Origin: Coniochaeta sp. PMI_546 | Taxonomy: Eukaryota; Ascomycota; Sordariomycetes; Coniochaetales; Coniochaetaceae | Reading direction: 5' to 3' | Assembly: GCA_021432605.1 (NCBI GenBank) | Contig: MU271149.1 | Span: 1 to 64,000, forward strand | Length of the DNA: 64,000 nt | Program-made: the position numbers and the translations under genes | Shown: positions 33,088 through 44,259 of the stretch, in pieces | Numbering within the stretch: position 1 is the stretch's first letter | How the letters are laid out: each line of letters starts with the position of its first letter | The notes under the pieces: model-generated | Told to the model about the DNA's origin: nothing | The model's database searches: none | The model's input: the letters and a program-made list of their open reading frames with translations, nothing else

Positions 33088-36000
33088 GGTTTTTCCTGGT
33101 CTTGCAGGCTTGTGATTCGGCGCTAGTATCGTCAAAGAAGAAGAGTTGTCATGCCGGGGTGAAAGGCGGCGAGAGATGTTGGATGCGTAAATAATGTGCA
33201 GATATTCTGATTTTGAAGCTGGGCAGCTAAAAGGGGAGAGCCCGTTCAGGTATATCTTGTTGGCTTCGTACGACGGGATGCTTGTTTGAGGGAACGCCAC
33301 CTAAGGAGGCCTTGTTCGTTATTGGAACATTCAAGACGTTTGGTGCAAGAAGATTTGAATGACGACCCAGACCAACACACACGCTAACTAGTATGCAATG
33401 CCTGCTTTTTTGGAGGTCAAGGCATATGTCCGGGGTCCGAGCTTGCACTTACAGCACGGCTAGACTGCGATACTCTTGCCCTGGTCACGCTCTCTAGTAA
33501 AATGTCCTTGTTGCTGTGGACGCTACGATAGTCGTTGCCTGGTTCTAGAAGAGGATTCTCGGAAGGACAAAAAGAAGGAGGTCATGGCGTGGTCTTGCAG
33601 ATCGCAAAAAATAAAAGAGTCCTTCGACACGGGCCGTGTTCTTGCTTCTTGCGTATCCTCCAATCGCAAGAGGACGGGATCTTCAGAGATGGAGTTAATT
33701 TGTCAGGTATCAAGCTTCATATCAGTGTGATGGGTAGCATCCATCCCGTCGGTATCATTATATTGTTGTACATGCAGGGTCTGAGAGCCGGACTTGAATT
33801 GTACCCTGTAGTGCATGGATGCTCAATGTCTCAAGTTTCGCAAATCTTCCAGGCGAGAGTCTGCCACTTACGCGTAGATGTATGATTGGCTACCACAAGA
33901 GTATTCAACAAGCTGGCGCGGCTACATCCGCGAGGCACAATATATGATGAGGAAGAAGACATGCAGAATTGTACATATGGATTGTTACGCTAACGTGAAG
34001 CTGTCTGATCCTGCAGAACCTGTTGGGTTTCATATTGTATAAGGACTACGTATCTCAAGAGCAGACATCTATGCACAGAATCTGCCTAAGTCCTTGATCT
34101 GGGGATACAATGCGACGGAAGGCGGCAGAGTGCCGCAGCAAGTGGCGTAATGCTTTGACACTTATTACAACAAAGCTTGGCAGGAAATGTGAGCGAAGTA
34201 TTTCGTCCCGACACGAGTTACTTACTAGGCGAGCATGGGATTACGTCCTGTACATTCTCGCGGCTCGGATGTCACACTGCAGCTTCCATAGCTTCAATGC
34301 TGGTTGACTCAGGGTTAACTCAAGAGTAGTGACAGCCAATGAAAGCTCTGCCCAATCGACACTATACCACTGCGGGAAGTTTGGTGGGTGAGATGATGCT
34401 CTGTGCGGCTTACTGCCGCTCACAAAGATGCATAACCTGTCTGCGACCAGCAGTGTCTCAATGGCACCAACAACAACAGTTCAAACAGCTTGTTGACAGA
34501 CCGTGTCTTCCAGTTGCAGGCTCTGAGTGAAGTAATTGTGTAGATTCGTGCTCAGCAAACAAAATGCTACGTCTACTTGCAGATTCGTCATCTCTTGCTT
34601 TGTCTCGACAATGACTTAGCGCTGCAGCAGTGAGGCACGGGAACTTAAAAACACTTGAAGGCGAAGGATTACACGGACCTCTATGCTCAACATTGGACTT
34701 GATGCGGCGTTTTCCTGGTGCGGTGAGCTTCGAGCCTCGAGTGTTTCATGTCTGTGCTTACTCCTTGTGACTCGAAGGATTTGGGATGAAACAAGTATTC
34801 GAAGTCAACATAATTCGAATTTAGAATCACTTTAGGACAGGCTCTGAAGCACCTGATGGCCAAAGGAAAGAACCGGTCAGGCCTGTATTATTCTTTTCAA
34901 ACCGACGCTTCAATAGAGTTTGACAAAGTAATAATGCCTGAAAGACTCTCCACCATGTGTCCATGTCAACTTTGTTAACTAGAAGTAGCCTTGGTTCTGC
35001 TGATAGTGATATTGACCGTTGGTCTCTACAACCCCTATGCAAGCAAGCGACTTACTAGTATTGCCATTACCCTGAATTAGAGTCACCAAACAAGGTCAAT
35101 TTGTGGTCAACGACGTATTCTCTTCACGATGACACTGCCCTATAGCTTGGCCGACGTGAGACAACGGTATCTATCGCAATTCGAGATTTGATTATCTCGT
35201 CTGAGCCAACGAAGGCTCTTGTTTTTGAGTTCAACATTGGGATGGTTCGCTCACAGTCCGAATTTGCAGCGGTTTGAATAGTAGGGATGATGAAGACGAC
35301 TCGTCTAAGGCATTTTGCGCTAGCAAAAAATGTCAGCACGTCAAGCCGTCTCAGGGCAATTGAGTGATTTACAAGTCGTCTCACTAAGATGAAGTGCCCC
35401 TTGTGGACAGGGATTGATGACGAGGCCGAGAGCACATGAGAGTAACAGGTGCAGTCACAATTTAGGTTATTTTCACTTTAAGTATAGGTCTTCCAGAAGT
35501 TCCAGTGGTCGGAGCCGACCAAGGATCAGATGAAAGGGGAGATTGGGCATCTGCTTTCCAGCAGCTCCAGACAGAGTGGGCGCAAGTTTCCATTTTCGGG
35601 CTGCATTACAAACTTCAGAGAGTGGTGACACTGAGAAGCTGGAAGAGGATATTATAGTCTTTCCAGGGCTAGGTTGAGGTAGCATATATGTAGGGCTCTA
35701 AGGTATGGCTGCTGCGAGGGAGATTACCACTATTGCCACCATGCGGCAGTGTGAAGCATCTGAGAGCTTCCACAATGATAAGGGTGGACTTCCGGATTAT
35801 ATGGGCTTATAGTAGCTATCTGCTGATAATAAGGTAGTCGATCAAACCCCGTTGTAGGCTGCGGAGCTTTGGGGACTGAGAATTGGCGCAAATCGGACTC
35901 CGTCTATGATAGAGGAACATCCCTACTTTGTAGAGTTAGAGGCACATTGGCTGTGAGTGTCAACTTTAACAAGAACATTGTAGTATTCAGGCCTGGGTTT

Positions 36001-36143
36001 TATAGGTGGCATCTTAACGAGCTCGTTGTTCCTCAGCATTTGGAGTGCAGTACATGATAGCCCAGACATTTGGAATGTTACCCTCGCTCACTAAAAAGCG
36101 TTGCCTGCAGTCAGTCCGCCAGGGGAAGTATCAGTGCCGAAAG
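33088..36143. other. 3 kb without a recognisable gene
   Basis: Many short frames on both strands (for example 33,535-33,885, 35,124-35,435), all without domains and with no matching splice signals. Composition is ordinary, not RIP-like. Nothing repeated was noticed. Confidence 0.5.
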
Positions 36144-36530
36144 TCAGGAGCTCAGCTGCTCTCTGTAGGACTGCCAATCTATGACAGTAAAGACCCTTGA
36201 GATCTTTCCTCTATCAAGCCAATAGATTGCATGCTCGGCGAAGTTGACGGGTCGTCCATTCGGCTCTACGCCAGCATACGTGCGCACTGGGGTCCCTGTG
36301 AATTCAAGTCTGGTGCAGATTCGCTGCCTCTCCTCGTCCACGATCAGATCACGGACGCTGAATACGAGGTCAGAGATAGCTTCGAAGCTGTCCTCCATCA
36401 ACGTTCGGTATTCGTCGAGTGACAGCCTTCGACCGCACCATATGACATGAGTATGGCAGTACTTATGCAGCTCAGTCTTCATGGTCTGACTGTTTATGCA
36501 ACGGATGTAGGCGGTATACAACTGGGTCAT
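36144..36530 (-). CDS. SnoaL-like polyketide-cyclase-type protein (downstream member)
   Basis: 128 residues. N-terminal helix LYTAYIRCINSQ, then the SnoaL core RLSLDEYRTLMEDSFEAISD, VRDLIVDEERQRICTRLEFTGTP, and the conserved end VEPNGRPVNFAEHAIYWLDRGKISRVFTVID typical of the SnoaL/ester-cyclase group of NTF2-like folds. Such proteins bind small hydrophobic ligands; some cyclise polyketides, many have unknown roles. Its ATG overlaps the stop of the upstream ORF (ATGA), in another frame. It could be the second half of a two-domain protein split by a one-base indel, a reinitiated ORF, or a normal gene. Confidence 0.75.
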   Translation of the reverse strand: MTQLYTAYIRCINSQTMKTELHKYCHTHVIWCGRRLSLDEYRTLMEDSFEAISDLVFSVRDLIVDEERQRICTRLEFTGTPVRTYAGVEPNGRPVNFAEHAIYWLDRGKISRVFTVIDWQSYREQLSS

Positions 36531-36979
36531 ATCGTCATGCGAGGCGTGTCCTGCTCCCGAGCCAATTGGTTAGGTGCTGGTTCAAGATTTGCGAGACACT
36601 GGTTCATCGTGTCAGTGTCTGTGATTGCCCTGATAGCGGATATCCTCGCATCTTCAACAGACAGGATGAGATGCTGCGGATACTCGATGAAGCGTTCGTT
36701 CGGTGCCATGGTTACGTCTCGACACGTTGCTGTAGCATGGGCGCTGGCAATGATTCTGGCTCCTATCCTGCTGTACCATCGGTCATGTACCAGTATCTCC
36801 AGCTTCCGACTAATAGTCGATGATCTTTCAATTTCGTTCTGAAGTTGCAGCAAGTAATTCTGTGCGGACATGCATGTGCCATTGTAGGATATTGTGCTTG
36901 AGAGCACTTGGGAGAGCTCCGACCATTGCTGCTGGTTAAGAAGGTCAAGATATTGGTGGAAGATTATATCGGCGCCCAT
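36527..36979 (-). CDS. SnoaL/NTF2-like protein (upstream member)
   Basis: 150 residues from the ATG at 36,979. A helical start (IIFHQYLDLLNQQQWSELSQVL), a mid-region NGTCMSAQNYLLQLQNEIE and beta strands (LEILVHDRWYSRIGARIIA, YPQHLILSVEDARISAIRAITD) fit the cone-shaped NTF2-like fold shared with its neighbour. Similarity to SnoaL is weaker than for the downstream ORF. It ends ...PRMTI, and the stop codon shares four bases with the next start. No catalytic assignment is possible. Confidence 0.7.
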   Translation of the reverse strand: MGADIIFHQYLDLLNQQQWSELSQVLSSTISYNGTCMSAQNYLLQLQNEIERSSTISRKLEILVHDRWYSRIGARIIASAHATATCRDVTMAPNERFIEYPQHLILSVEDARISAIRAITDTDTMNQCLANLEPAPNQLAREQDTPRMTI

Positions 36980-38638
36980 CTTGCCTCAAATCGAATGCTA
37001 CTCAAAGAGGCTGTCATGGGAAACTAGGGCTTCGTCAGGATATAAGAACAATAGCAAGCACCTTGAATACACGGATCACGCCTTTCACTAGACAGGACGT
37101 CGGGAAAGGGCAGGGATGCGGGAGCTAAGGCAGTTAGACACTCGGACACCGCTGGGCACTGACATCATTTCCAAGAACGAAGAACTCGCAATCTCGCCGT
37201 TTTCCCTTTTCGATTGGTGACTGGCCATTGCAAGCAAAGCAGGGATGAGGAGAATCTTGCTGCAAGTTTATTATATTTTACAGGTCTTCTAGGATATAGG
37301 TAGATTACTTCACGAAGTCTTCACTGTGATGGCGTATATCAGCAGCAGGAGCGATCCCCAAGTCCGGGATGCAAGGCAGCCCGAAGATACTGTACCCTGG
37401 ATCCACTTACCACAACTCAACTCCCGTAACCACTCAGTTCAATGCTGGGAGTCATCCCTGTGATACTGCTTTCCCAGCGCTTCACACGCACGAACGTACA
37501 TCACATACTTTTCTGCTGTGGCTTGCCATCACAGGTCTCACCTTAATTACAACAAAGATGTCCGTCAAGGCATCTCCGAGTGACCTCCAAAAATGCTCGA
37601 CTTATGAATTCTCGGCTGTCAAGCCCCTGGTTCCCACAGGGGTTCGGAAGCATCTCCCGATACTCCATCCAATCAGGCATTGAATGGAACGAGGAGATAT
37701 GTCCGTCGCGTATATTCCCCCACACTTGTCCTCTCTACTGCCCTGTCTTCCCATTCAGTAAAACGCGTCGGCTACATGTTGAGAGTTGGATTTCCTCGAC
37801 AAACCAAACATATCCACAGACTCGAAGACAATTCTCTGAGTCTTACCCTATTTGCAACTAGATGAGCTGGCAAAGTCGTCAGTGGAACACTGGCCGTAAT
37901 GGCTACCTTGCACGTGTACACATCAGGCACTGCCCTGCAAAATGACCTGCTGTGTTCCAAAGACGTGCCACCAGGTTAGCACTGCTAAGCTGACAAGACA
38001 ATGCCCAAGTCTTTGTATGTCTTGCCCAAGTGGATGATTCGATTTGATCAAGCGGCCCATGTAGGTCGCAGTGTCATTCTTCGTCATGATTGTCTGACTG
38101 TGGGTGCACTCACTCCCAACCACATCCATTCTGATTTGTTCGGCTGCGAACTGCAATGCCTGCTGTTACCGTCGGCTTCACCTACCCCGAGCAGCCATTG
38201 CCACCAACCACTGTGAGACGAACAGATCTGCACGGTTCCCCGGACTCTATGCATACGTGCTTTGCCCTGGTACCCCAGATCCTCGAGGCTCCAGATCCAC
38301 TCTCCCCGTCCTTGCACTTTCCACTAATCACTGAGCAGAGCCCACTGATTCTCCGAGGCAGGGCCATTGGCTAGGTTATGCTACTGAACGACGCATGATA
38401 ACTCCAAATAGGTAGGCGGATCCAGATACAGAATATGGACAACTACTAGTGTAGTGTGATGGTCTTCTCCGGTCCGAGCATCCTGCTTCTCCACCATGGA
38501 GACGTAGGGGTTCGCTCAAAGGAAGCTTCTATAAGAGGAGATTCCTGGCCACCAGGTTTTTGGTTGCAGTTAGCCCCATCATCTTGATCGATCGCGAATA
38601 TTCTTTCTTCCGGTCCTGAGGGTCAGGGTTCCTTCAAG
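36980..38638. other. Intergenic, no gene recognised
   Basis: Short frames such as 37,369-37,683 and 37,923-38,374 show no domain. The 3' part carries the promoter of the sugar transporter at 38,639. Confidence 0.5.
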
Positions 38639-40469
38639 ATGTCGGGCGATACCATCGAGCAGAAAGTCACTCGGCCAGAACAAGTGGAAGATGGGGGTGG
38701 TCTAGACTACAGGAGGTCCGCCGAGGCAGGTTACAATGATAAGATCTTGAACCATGAGGCCAAGCAAGGCGCAGAGGCAGAGCACAACTTGAGTTTGGTC
38801 CAGGCTATCAAAACATACAGACGAGCCGCACTGTGGTCCATCTGTGAGAACCCCTCTACTTATCACCAAAGTAATTCCTGAGCCCATACACTATCATATC
38901 ATCTAACCTACCACCTCTCCGACAGTGATCTCCACCACCGTTATTATGGAAGGATACGATGTTACGTTGTTGGGAAGCTTCATCGGATATCCCGCTTTCC
39001 GAGCCAAGTATGGTGAGTGGTACAGTGAGAAAGACGGCTATCAGATCTCGGCGTCATGGCAGACAGGCCTCAACGACATTGCTGCCGTCGGTAACATCAT
39101 TGGCGCACTCCTGAACGGCTATTTAACTGCCAAATACGGGCATCGCAAGGTACTCATGGGCACCATGGTTGCTCTGACAGCCTGCATTTTCATGGTCTTT
39201 TTCGCCCCCAACATCCAGGTCCTGCTCGTCGGTGAATTTCTCTGCAACATCCCCTGGGGCGTGTTCGCAACAAGTGGTCCGGCCTACGCCGCCGAAGTGG
39301 CACCGCTCGCTCTAAGAGGATACTTGACGGCCTATGTCAACCTCTGCTGGGCCATTGGACAGCTGATATCCGCTGGTGTTCTCAAGGGCCTGGTGAACAA
39401 CCAAACGCAATGGGGTTATCGAATTCCCTTCGCTATTCAGTGGGTCTGGCCTGTTCCACTGTTCAGTAAGTCCTATGTTACAACAAGACTACGTCAATAG
39501 CTGCTCTGACAGATTTTGCATAGTTGCGGCACTGCTTGCCCCAGAGTCTCCGTGGTTCCTTGTCCGTGCCGGCCGGCTAGATGACGCCAAGAAGTCCCTG
39601 GCCCGTCTTTCACAGCCCGAGCACAACGTCGACTACGACGCCGCCATCTCTCTCATGGTCCAAACGAACAAACTGGAGAAAGAGGAGCGCGCAGGTGTCA
39701 CGTACTGGGATGCCTTTCGGGGCACCAATCGTCGACGCACCGAGATCGCCTGCATGTGCTTCTTGTCACAGATTACAGACGGTGGTGCCCTCTGCTACAG
39801 CGGCACCTTCTTCTTTCAACAGACGGGTATCTCGGCAGACACATCCTATGCTATTGGACTCGGCGGTACTGGCGTTGCCTTTATTGGCACTATTATCTCC
39901 TGGTTCTACATCTCCAAATTCGGCCGTAGAGATATCTGGCTGTGGGGGTTTTATGTGCTTGTTGCCGTACTCTTCACCATTGGCATCCTGGCCTGTGTGC
40001 CCCAGACAATGCCTATCGCCTGGGCTCAGTCGTGTCTGACGCTGGTCTGGTTGGGTGCCTACTCGATGAGTGTCGGACCTATTGTGTACACCATCGTTGC
40101 GGAGATTGGCAGCACCCGATTGAGAACCCAGACAGTGGTCCTTGGTCGCAGTACTTACTACGTCGGGAATATCATCGGCGGCGTGCTTCAGCCTCACTTT
40201 ATGTCTCCTACCTCCTGGAATGCTCAGGGCAAGACGGTAAGTTGGAATCACTCGTACATGGCCCCACGTCCACATTTACTGATACTATCATCTAGGCTTT
40301 CTTCTGGGGTGCTCTGTCGTTCCTGACCACAGTTTGGGGATACTTCCGACTTCCCGAAACCAAGGACCGCACGTATTATGAGCTCGATGTCATGTTTCAG
40401 AAGGGTATTTCTGCACGGAAATTCTCAGCGTATAAGATTGACGGCGACGAAGTCTACCTGAATCATTAA
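38639..40469 (+). CDS. MFS sugar transporter, alpha-glucoside (MAL) type
   Basis: Exons 38,639-38,843, 38,926-39,465, 39,524-40,236 and 40,296-40,469 give 543 residues with 12 predicted helices. Sugar-porter marks: EGYDVTLLGSFIGYPAF in helix 1, YLTAKYGHRKVLMG (motif A), VAPLALRGYLTAYVNLCWAIGQL, PESPWFLVRAGRLDDA (the PESPRWL-type motif after helix 6), SKFGRRDIW and PETKDRTYYELD at the end. The VNNQTQWGYRIPFAIQWVWP wording is that of the alpha-glucoside:H+ symporters such as maltose permeases rather than of quinate permeases. It acts in the plasma membrane, taking up disaccharides or a related sugar. The gene is convergent with a 3-dehydroshikimate dehydratase, 95 bases apart. Confidence 0.93.
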
Positions 40470-40564
40470 GCCAACTCCTCAGGGGATTGTGCTGTCAACC
40501 TTCTGTACTGACTGTCGGAGTGCTCAATGGACAGCCAGCCGCCAGGGTCTCGGAGAGTCGCTTT

Positions 40565-41602
40565 TCACACTTTTGTCGTGTCGACCTCGCTGAGAAGCTT
40601 GTTGTGTGAGTCCATAGCCTTTTTTGCAAATGCCATCAAGTCATTCCCGTATTTTGTATTGAACTGTCCATCAAACACTTCAATACTGAACCACCCACGA
40701 AAGCCGGTGGCAAGAACAGCCTGCACGAAAGCACCGATAGGCAGATAGCCACCATCGTATGGGAGCGGTCTGTAATCGTGACTCCACCGTCCCCTCGGCC
40801 TCAAGCCAGACTCGTCGGGCTTGTCGTCCAAAGGTGGTGAGACCCGGTAGGCATCGCTGATTTGTAGAAAGTATATCTTCTCCGCGGGGATAGTTCTCGA
40901 GAGCTCCTGCAAGCTGATGCTGTAAGTGAGATCCAGCTCGTATTCCGACATACCTGCCTTCTCGACTCTTCCTGAGTTAGTCGTCGGGTCACCCCACTCT
41001 CCGCCCGCTGTCTGGAATGTGTCGAGGCAGAGTCCGATGTTGGCACGGTTGGCCTCTTGAACAATGGTCCACACCTGTTTCCACGTCGATGCGTGAGTCG
41101 CCCAGCACCAATTCTCGTATGCCAGCCGATAGCCCCTGTGTGCCAGCATATCTGCCAATTCGGCCAGGTCTGCTGCCAGCTCAGAGATATTGGAGCTGAT
41201 TCCCTCAGAATCTGAGGAGCCAACCTGCAACATGTCGGTTCCAACGGCATCCATGATGTTAATCCATCCACGCGCGCGTGCGAAGGCCTCCTCTCGCTCC
41301 CTGCTACCCTTGGGCCACCCTTCGAAATTGGAAAATGGCTGGAGGACCAGTATCTTTAGTCCATGTCCCTGACAAAGCTTGCCGACTTCAACCCCGGCCT
41401 CACAAAGCGAAACGTAGTCGTCATCCGGGACGTCACGTTTGAAGTGCCTGTTGGCAAAAGCCTGCAAGTCCGGAAAGGAGAGCTCGATTGCATCAAACCC
41501 GGCCTTGGAGAGAGCCTCAATCTTTTGATGTAGTGTATGTTGAGGTAGGCCAATGGAGCATGAGGCGAAGGACACAGGCACTCTAAGAGTCGGCGCCGCC
41601 AT
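40565..41602 (-). CDS. 3-Dehydroshikimate dehydratase (QutC/Qa-4 type)
   Basis: Single exon, 345 residues from the ATG at 41,602 (MAAPTLRVPVSFASCSIG); an ATG 51 bases upstream would add 17 residues. It is a TIM-barrel of the xylose-isomerase-like (AP endonuclease 2) family. Metal-binding positions expected for fungal 3-dehydroshikimate dehydratase are visible: Glu in LAYENWCWATH, Asp in IGLCLDTFQTAG, Gln in FLQISDAYR and Glu in FSIEVFDGQ. The enzyme turns 3-dehydroshikimate into protocatechuate in quinate/shikimate use. Other quinate-cluster genes (dehydroquinase, quinate dehydrogenase, repressor or activator) are not in this window, so it may be a dispersed copy. Confidence 0.9.
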   Translation of the reverse strand: MAAPTLRVPVSFASCSIGLPQHTLHQKIEALSKAGFDAIELSFPDLQAFANRHFKRDVPDDDYVSLCEAGVEVGKLCQGHGLKILVLQPFSNFEGWPKGSREREEAFARARGWINIMDAVGTDMLQVGSSDSEGISSNISELAADLAELADMLAHRGYRLAYENWCWATHASTWKQVWTIVQEANRANIGLCLDTFQTAGGEWGDPTTNSGRVEKAGMSEYELDLTYSISLQELSRTIPAEKIYFLQISDAYRVSPPLDDKPDESGLRPRGRWSHDYRPLPYDGGYLPIGAFVQAVLATGFRGWFSIEVFDGQFNTKYGNDLMAFAKKAMDSHNKLLSEVDTTKV

Positions 41603-42142
41603 GTTCCCCAGCAAGTGACACAAATATGGTATGCGGCTTTGATTGCTATGCAATAGCTCTCGTGTTGAACTTGGAGGTCAACCCTGATCGCTCGCAGTGA
41701 ACAAAGATGGATTCTCGATGTGATTTACCGCACCACTGTAGATATTGAGATCAGAATGATCTCATGACCGATGATGTCATGTCAAGAAATATCATGCGAA
41801 TACACGGATGCTAGCATGGTACCTCAGACACGCATAAAAGCACACATTATACGAGTAGTCGATTAGCGAGTGTCAGATTTGTTGTTGACACGTAAACAAC
41901 CTGGTTCATACATTTCCGACATTCCGTAATGATACTGGTCAAGCATAGTTGACTCCCTGGTACTGAGGGGCCTGTCTGTACCCTGATGGCCGAACAAGGC
42001 CGATTGCACGAAAACAACCCAGTGCAAAGAGTCATGAGGGGTAACGCGAACTCCTATAAGGGCCTAACGTACCGCGCAAACCATCGTCGAAGCAAGAAAC
42101 ACCGCTACGCCTTCGATATCTTAACAGCCAATAACGCCAATG
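41603..42142. other. Intergenic, no gene recognised
   Basis: Promoter of the minus-strand dehydratase and 3' flank of the F-box-like gene. Short frames around 41,847-42,171 lack features. Confidence 0.5.
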
Positions 42143-43096
42143 CTAAGCAACAACCACAACATCAGGGGTAGGAAATCCAGCAAAGGTGGTTTTCATCTGA
42201 GTCGCATCGTCCTCCTCATCCAGCTCGGTCCAGCCCCGCTCAGGACCAAAACAAATTTTCCGGCCTTGGGAAGCAGTAATCTCGAGAAGACTTCTCATCA
42301 TGGCTCCTGATTTCTTGACGCTTGTCCAAGCGTCGAAGAAGACGCGGTCAAGGTTTGGTAGCCCGGCGAGGACCTTCTCCAACAGGTTGCGGGAGAATGC
42401 TTCGTAGAAGCCATCGGCTCTTCTGAACCCATTGAAAACACCGTCACTCGGATCGCACTCTACGAACACTGTCAGATACCGCACGTTAACGCAGTCCTGT
42501 AACCCCAACGCCTGATTCACCACCCAGCCACGTGGTGGCATGCTCCATCCCGGACCAAGGCGTAGCTCTAGGGATGTGATACAGGCACGCTGGCGAGCAT
42601 TCAGGCGTGCCAAGAGCGGCTTCTTCGTCTTGAAGAAGCGTCCTGGATGCGTAGGGAAAATACGAAACGGACGGGTGCTGTAGAAGTAATGAGAAGCCTC
42701 GCCGTAAATCGTACGGCAGACCCGGAGCAGGGCCAGTTTCTTGTGGATCAATTTGTAGTTTGAGGGATCGAGGTCGATCGTGCGCTCCGACTCGGCAAAA
42801 TGATAGCCGTAGACCTTGCAGCGCAATTCGGAAGGCAGCGCCATGAAGGGAAAGGGTTTCGTCGGCCTTGCTCTCGGTGAGAGACTGGAGAGCTTAGAAG
42901 CCACCGGGCTATCGCTGAGTGTCAAGTTGCTGATGGCGACGAGGGTTAGGTCATCCTCCGGGTCCCATTCCGCTTCCGAAGCATACGTAGACGGGTAGGC
43001 GGAGCTGAGGGGCGTCGTGAGAGCGGATGGAATCGGTGTCGGAAGCGCAGAAGCGCCCACGGCGCGAGAGCCCTTGGTCTTTGGGTGACGAGCCAT
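42143..43096 (-). CDS. F-box-like fungal protein of unknown role
   Basis: Single exon, 317 residues. A disordered Ser/Pro/Thr-rich N-terminus (about 1-80) leads to FPFMALPSELRCKVYGYHF, the F-box-like start shared by many ascomycete proteins (2EXR/DUF7730 type), followed by LALLRVCRTIYGEASHYFYSTRPFRI, the usual 'bundle of helices plus outer strand' part. The remainder has LELRLGPGW and VRYLTVFVECDPSDGVF, strands of a leucine-rich-like fold. These proteins form large, poorly studied families; a role as a ubiquitin-ligase adaptor is possible but not shown. Confidence 0.8.
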   Translation of the reverse strand: MARHPKTKGSRAVGASALPTPIPSALTTPLSSAYPSTYASEAEWDPEDDLTLVAISNLTLSDSPVASKLSSLSPRARPTKPFPFMALPSELRCKVYGYHFAESERTIDLDPSNYKLIHKKLALLRVCRTIYGEASHYFYSTRPFRIFPTHPGRFFKTKKPLLARLNARQRACITSLELRLGPGWSMPPRGWVVNQALGLQDCVNVRYLTVFVECDPSDGVFNGFRRADGFYEAFSRNLLEKVLAGLPNLDRVFFDAWTSVKKSGAMMRSLLEITASQGRKICFGPERGWTELDEEDDATQMKTTFAGFPTPDVVVVA

Positions 43097-44259
43097 TTGA
43101 CACGAAGGCTCGGTGAAGCCACGAGATCTGGGAGAGTCAAGGACAACAGTGAGCGGCGTCTACACTACAAACATCCAGTTGTAAGAATACATTGCTGAGG
43201 GTGGCGTAGCGCACGGGCCAATAGAAGTGCAAGGAGAGCAGTAATAAGAAGAATTCGTACCTGAAGATCCCGAATTGACTAAGGACGACACTATTTGCCA
43301 CGGCCGGGTTTGCCGGGTTTGACGTCCGGAGAGAACGACACGGTAGACAGGTGTGACAACTCTATTTGCCGCTATAATTTGAGACTATAAGGTGGAGGGC
43401 CGTTCAAGTAGTTCAACTTGGTGTATAATGAGCGAGCTTGAATAGACGAGAGGCCAAAACTCGGAGGGTGGTCCCATCGTGAGTACTGACGACTTTGGCG
43501 ACGGAGACCACCCTCTAAGCCGCAACACTCGCAGCGGCCATGTTGACTGAGGGCAAGGATTCGAGGTGCGGGTGATTGCAAAGCGCGGTATGATTGTGTG
43601 ACGGCAACGAGACGGCCAGATGGTTGTTTCGAATCGTACGTGTAGAAAACAACCGAAGTTGTCTACCTTACAATTGTGAAAGGAGAGAGGAGTAGAGCCG
43701 GTTATAGTCAGAAGCACACGATCGAAGATGATCGGGAATGAAGAGGGGAAACCGCGAAAGGGCTGTTCTGGAGCCGAAGACGTGATTCGCTAGTAGTAAC
43801 TCGTTGCTCAAGTCTGGAAGTCGGAGCGAAGAAGGAGGGGGGCACGTGAGCTCGAGATGACGAGATGCGAGTCACTTCAGCCGTGCGGGGCTGTACTTGC
43901 TTCCTCGAGGTATTTGTGGTACACTAGTCTCTATTAGGCTAGTGCTATCATTATGTCACAGTTCAAGGTGGAAAATCAGATGCACCGAGCTCCAAAGCTG
44001 GAAGGGGAAAATTTGGTGACGGAATCTCGAATAGCTGGAAAACCGCTACTGTCAGGCCATGGCTTCTTGGTGCACATCGCAAGCCAAAGAGATCACAGCA
44101 ACACCCTCACAACTTAGGTTCTGACCGAACCTTAGCAGCCGACCTGCTTCATTTGACCCTCGATCAACATCGACTTTCTGCCTCCGACAGTGAGGTGAGG
44201 TGACCTGACCTGACCTGACCTGACGCAGTCCAAGAGCAGCACCGCACGACGTGACGGCA
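43097..44259. other. Divergent promoter region with CTGAC repeats
   Basis: Lies between the F-box-like gene and the Tim50 gene. About 35 bases before the Tim50 start, at 44,199-44,224, five pentamers of the type CTGAC follow a GAGGTGAGGTGA run, making an imperfect palindrome. Open frames at 43,372-43,717 look accidental. Confidence 0.55.

Noticed and set aside
38639-40469. Calling the sugar transporter a quinate permease because of the dehydratase next door
   Set aside because: Its residues around helices 4-6 follow alpha-glucoside symporters, not quinate permeases.
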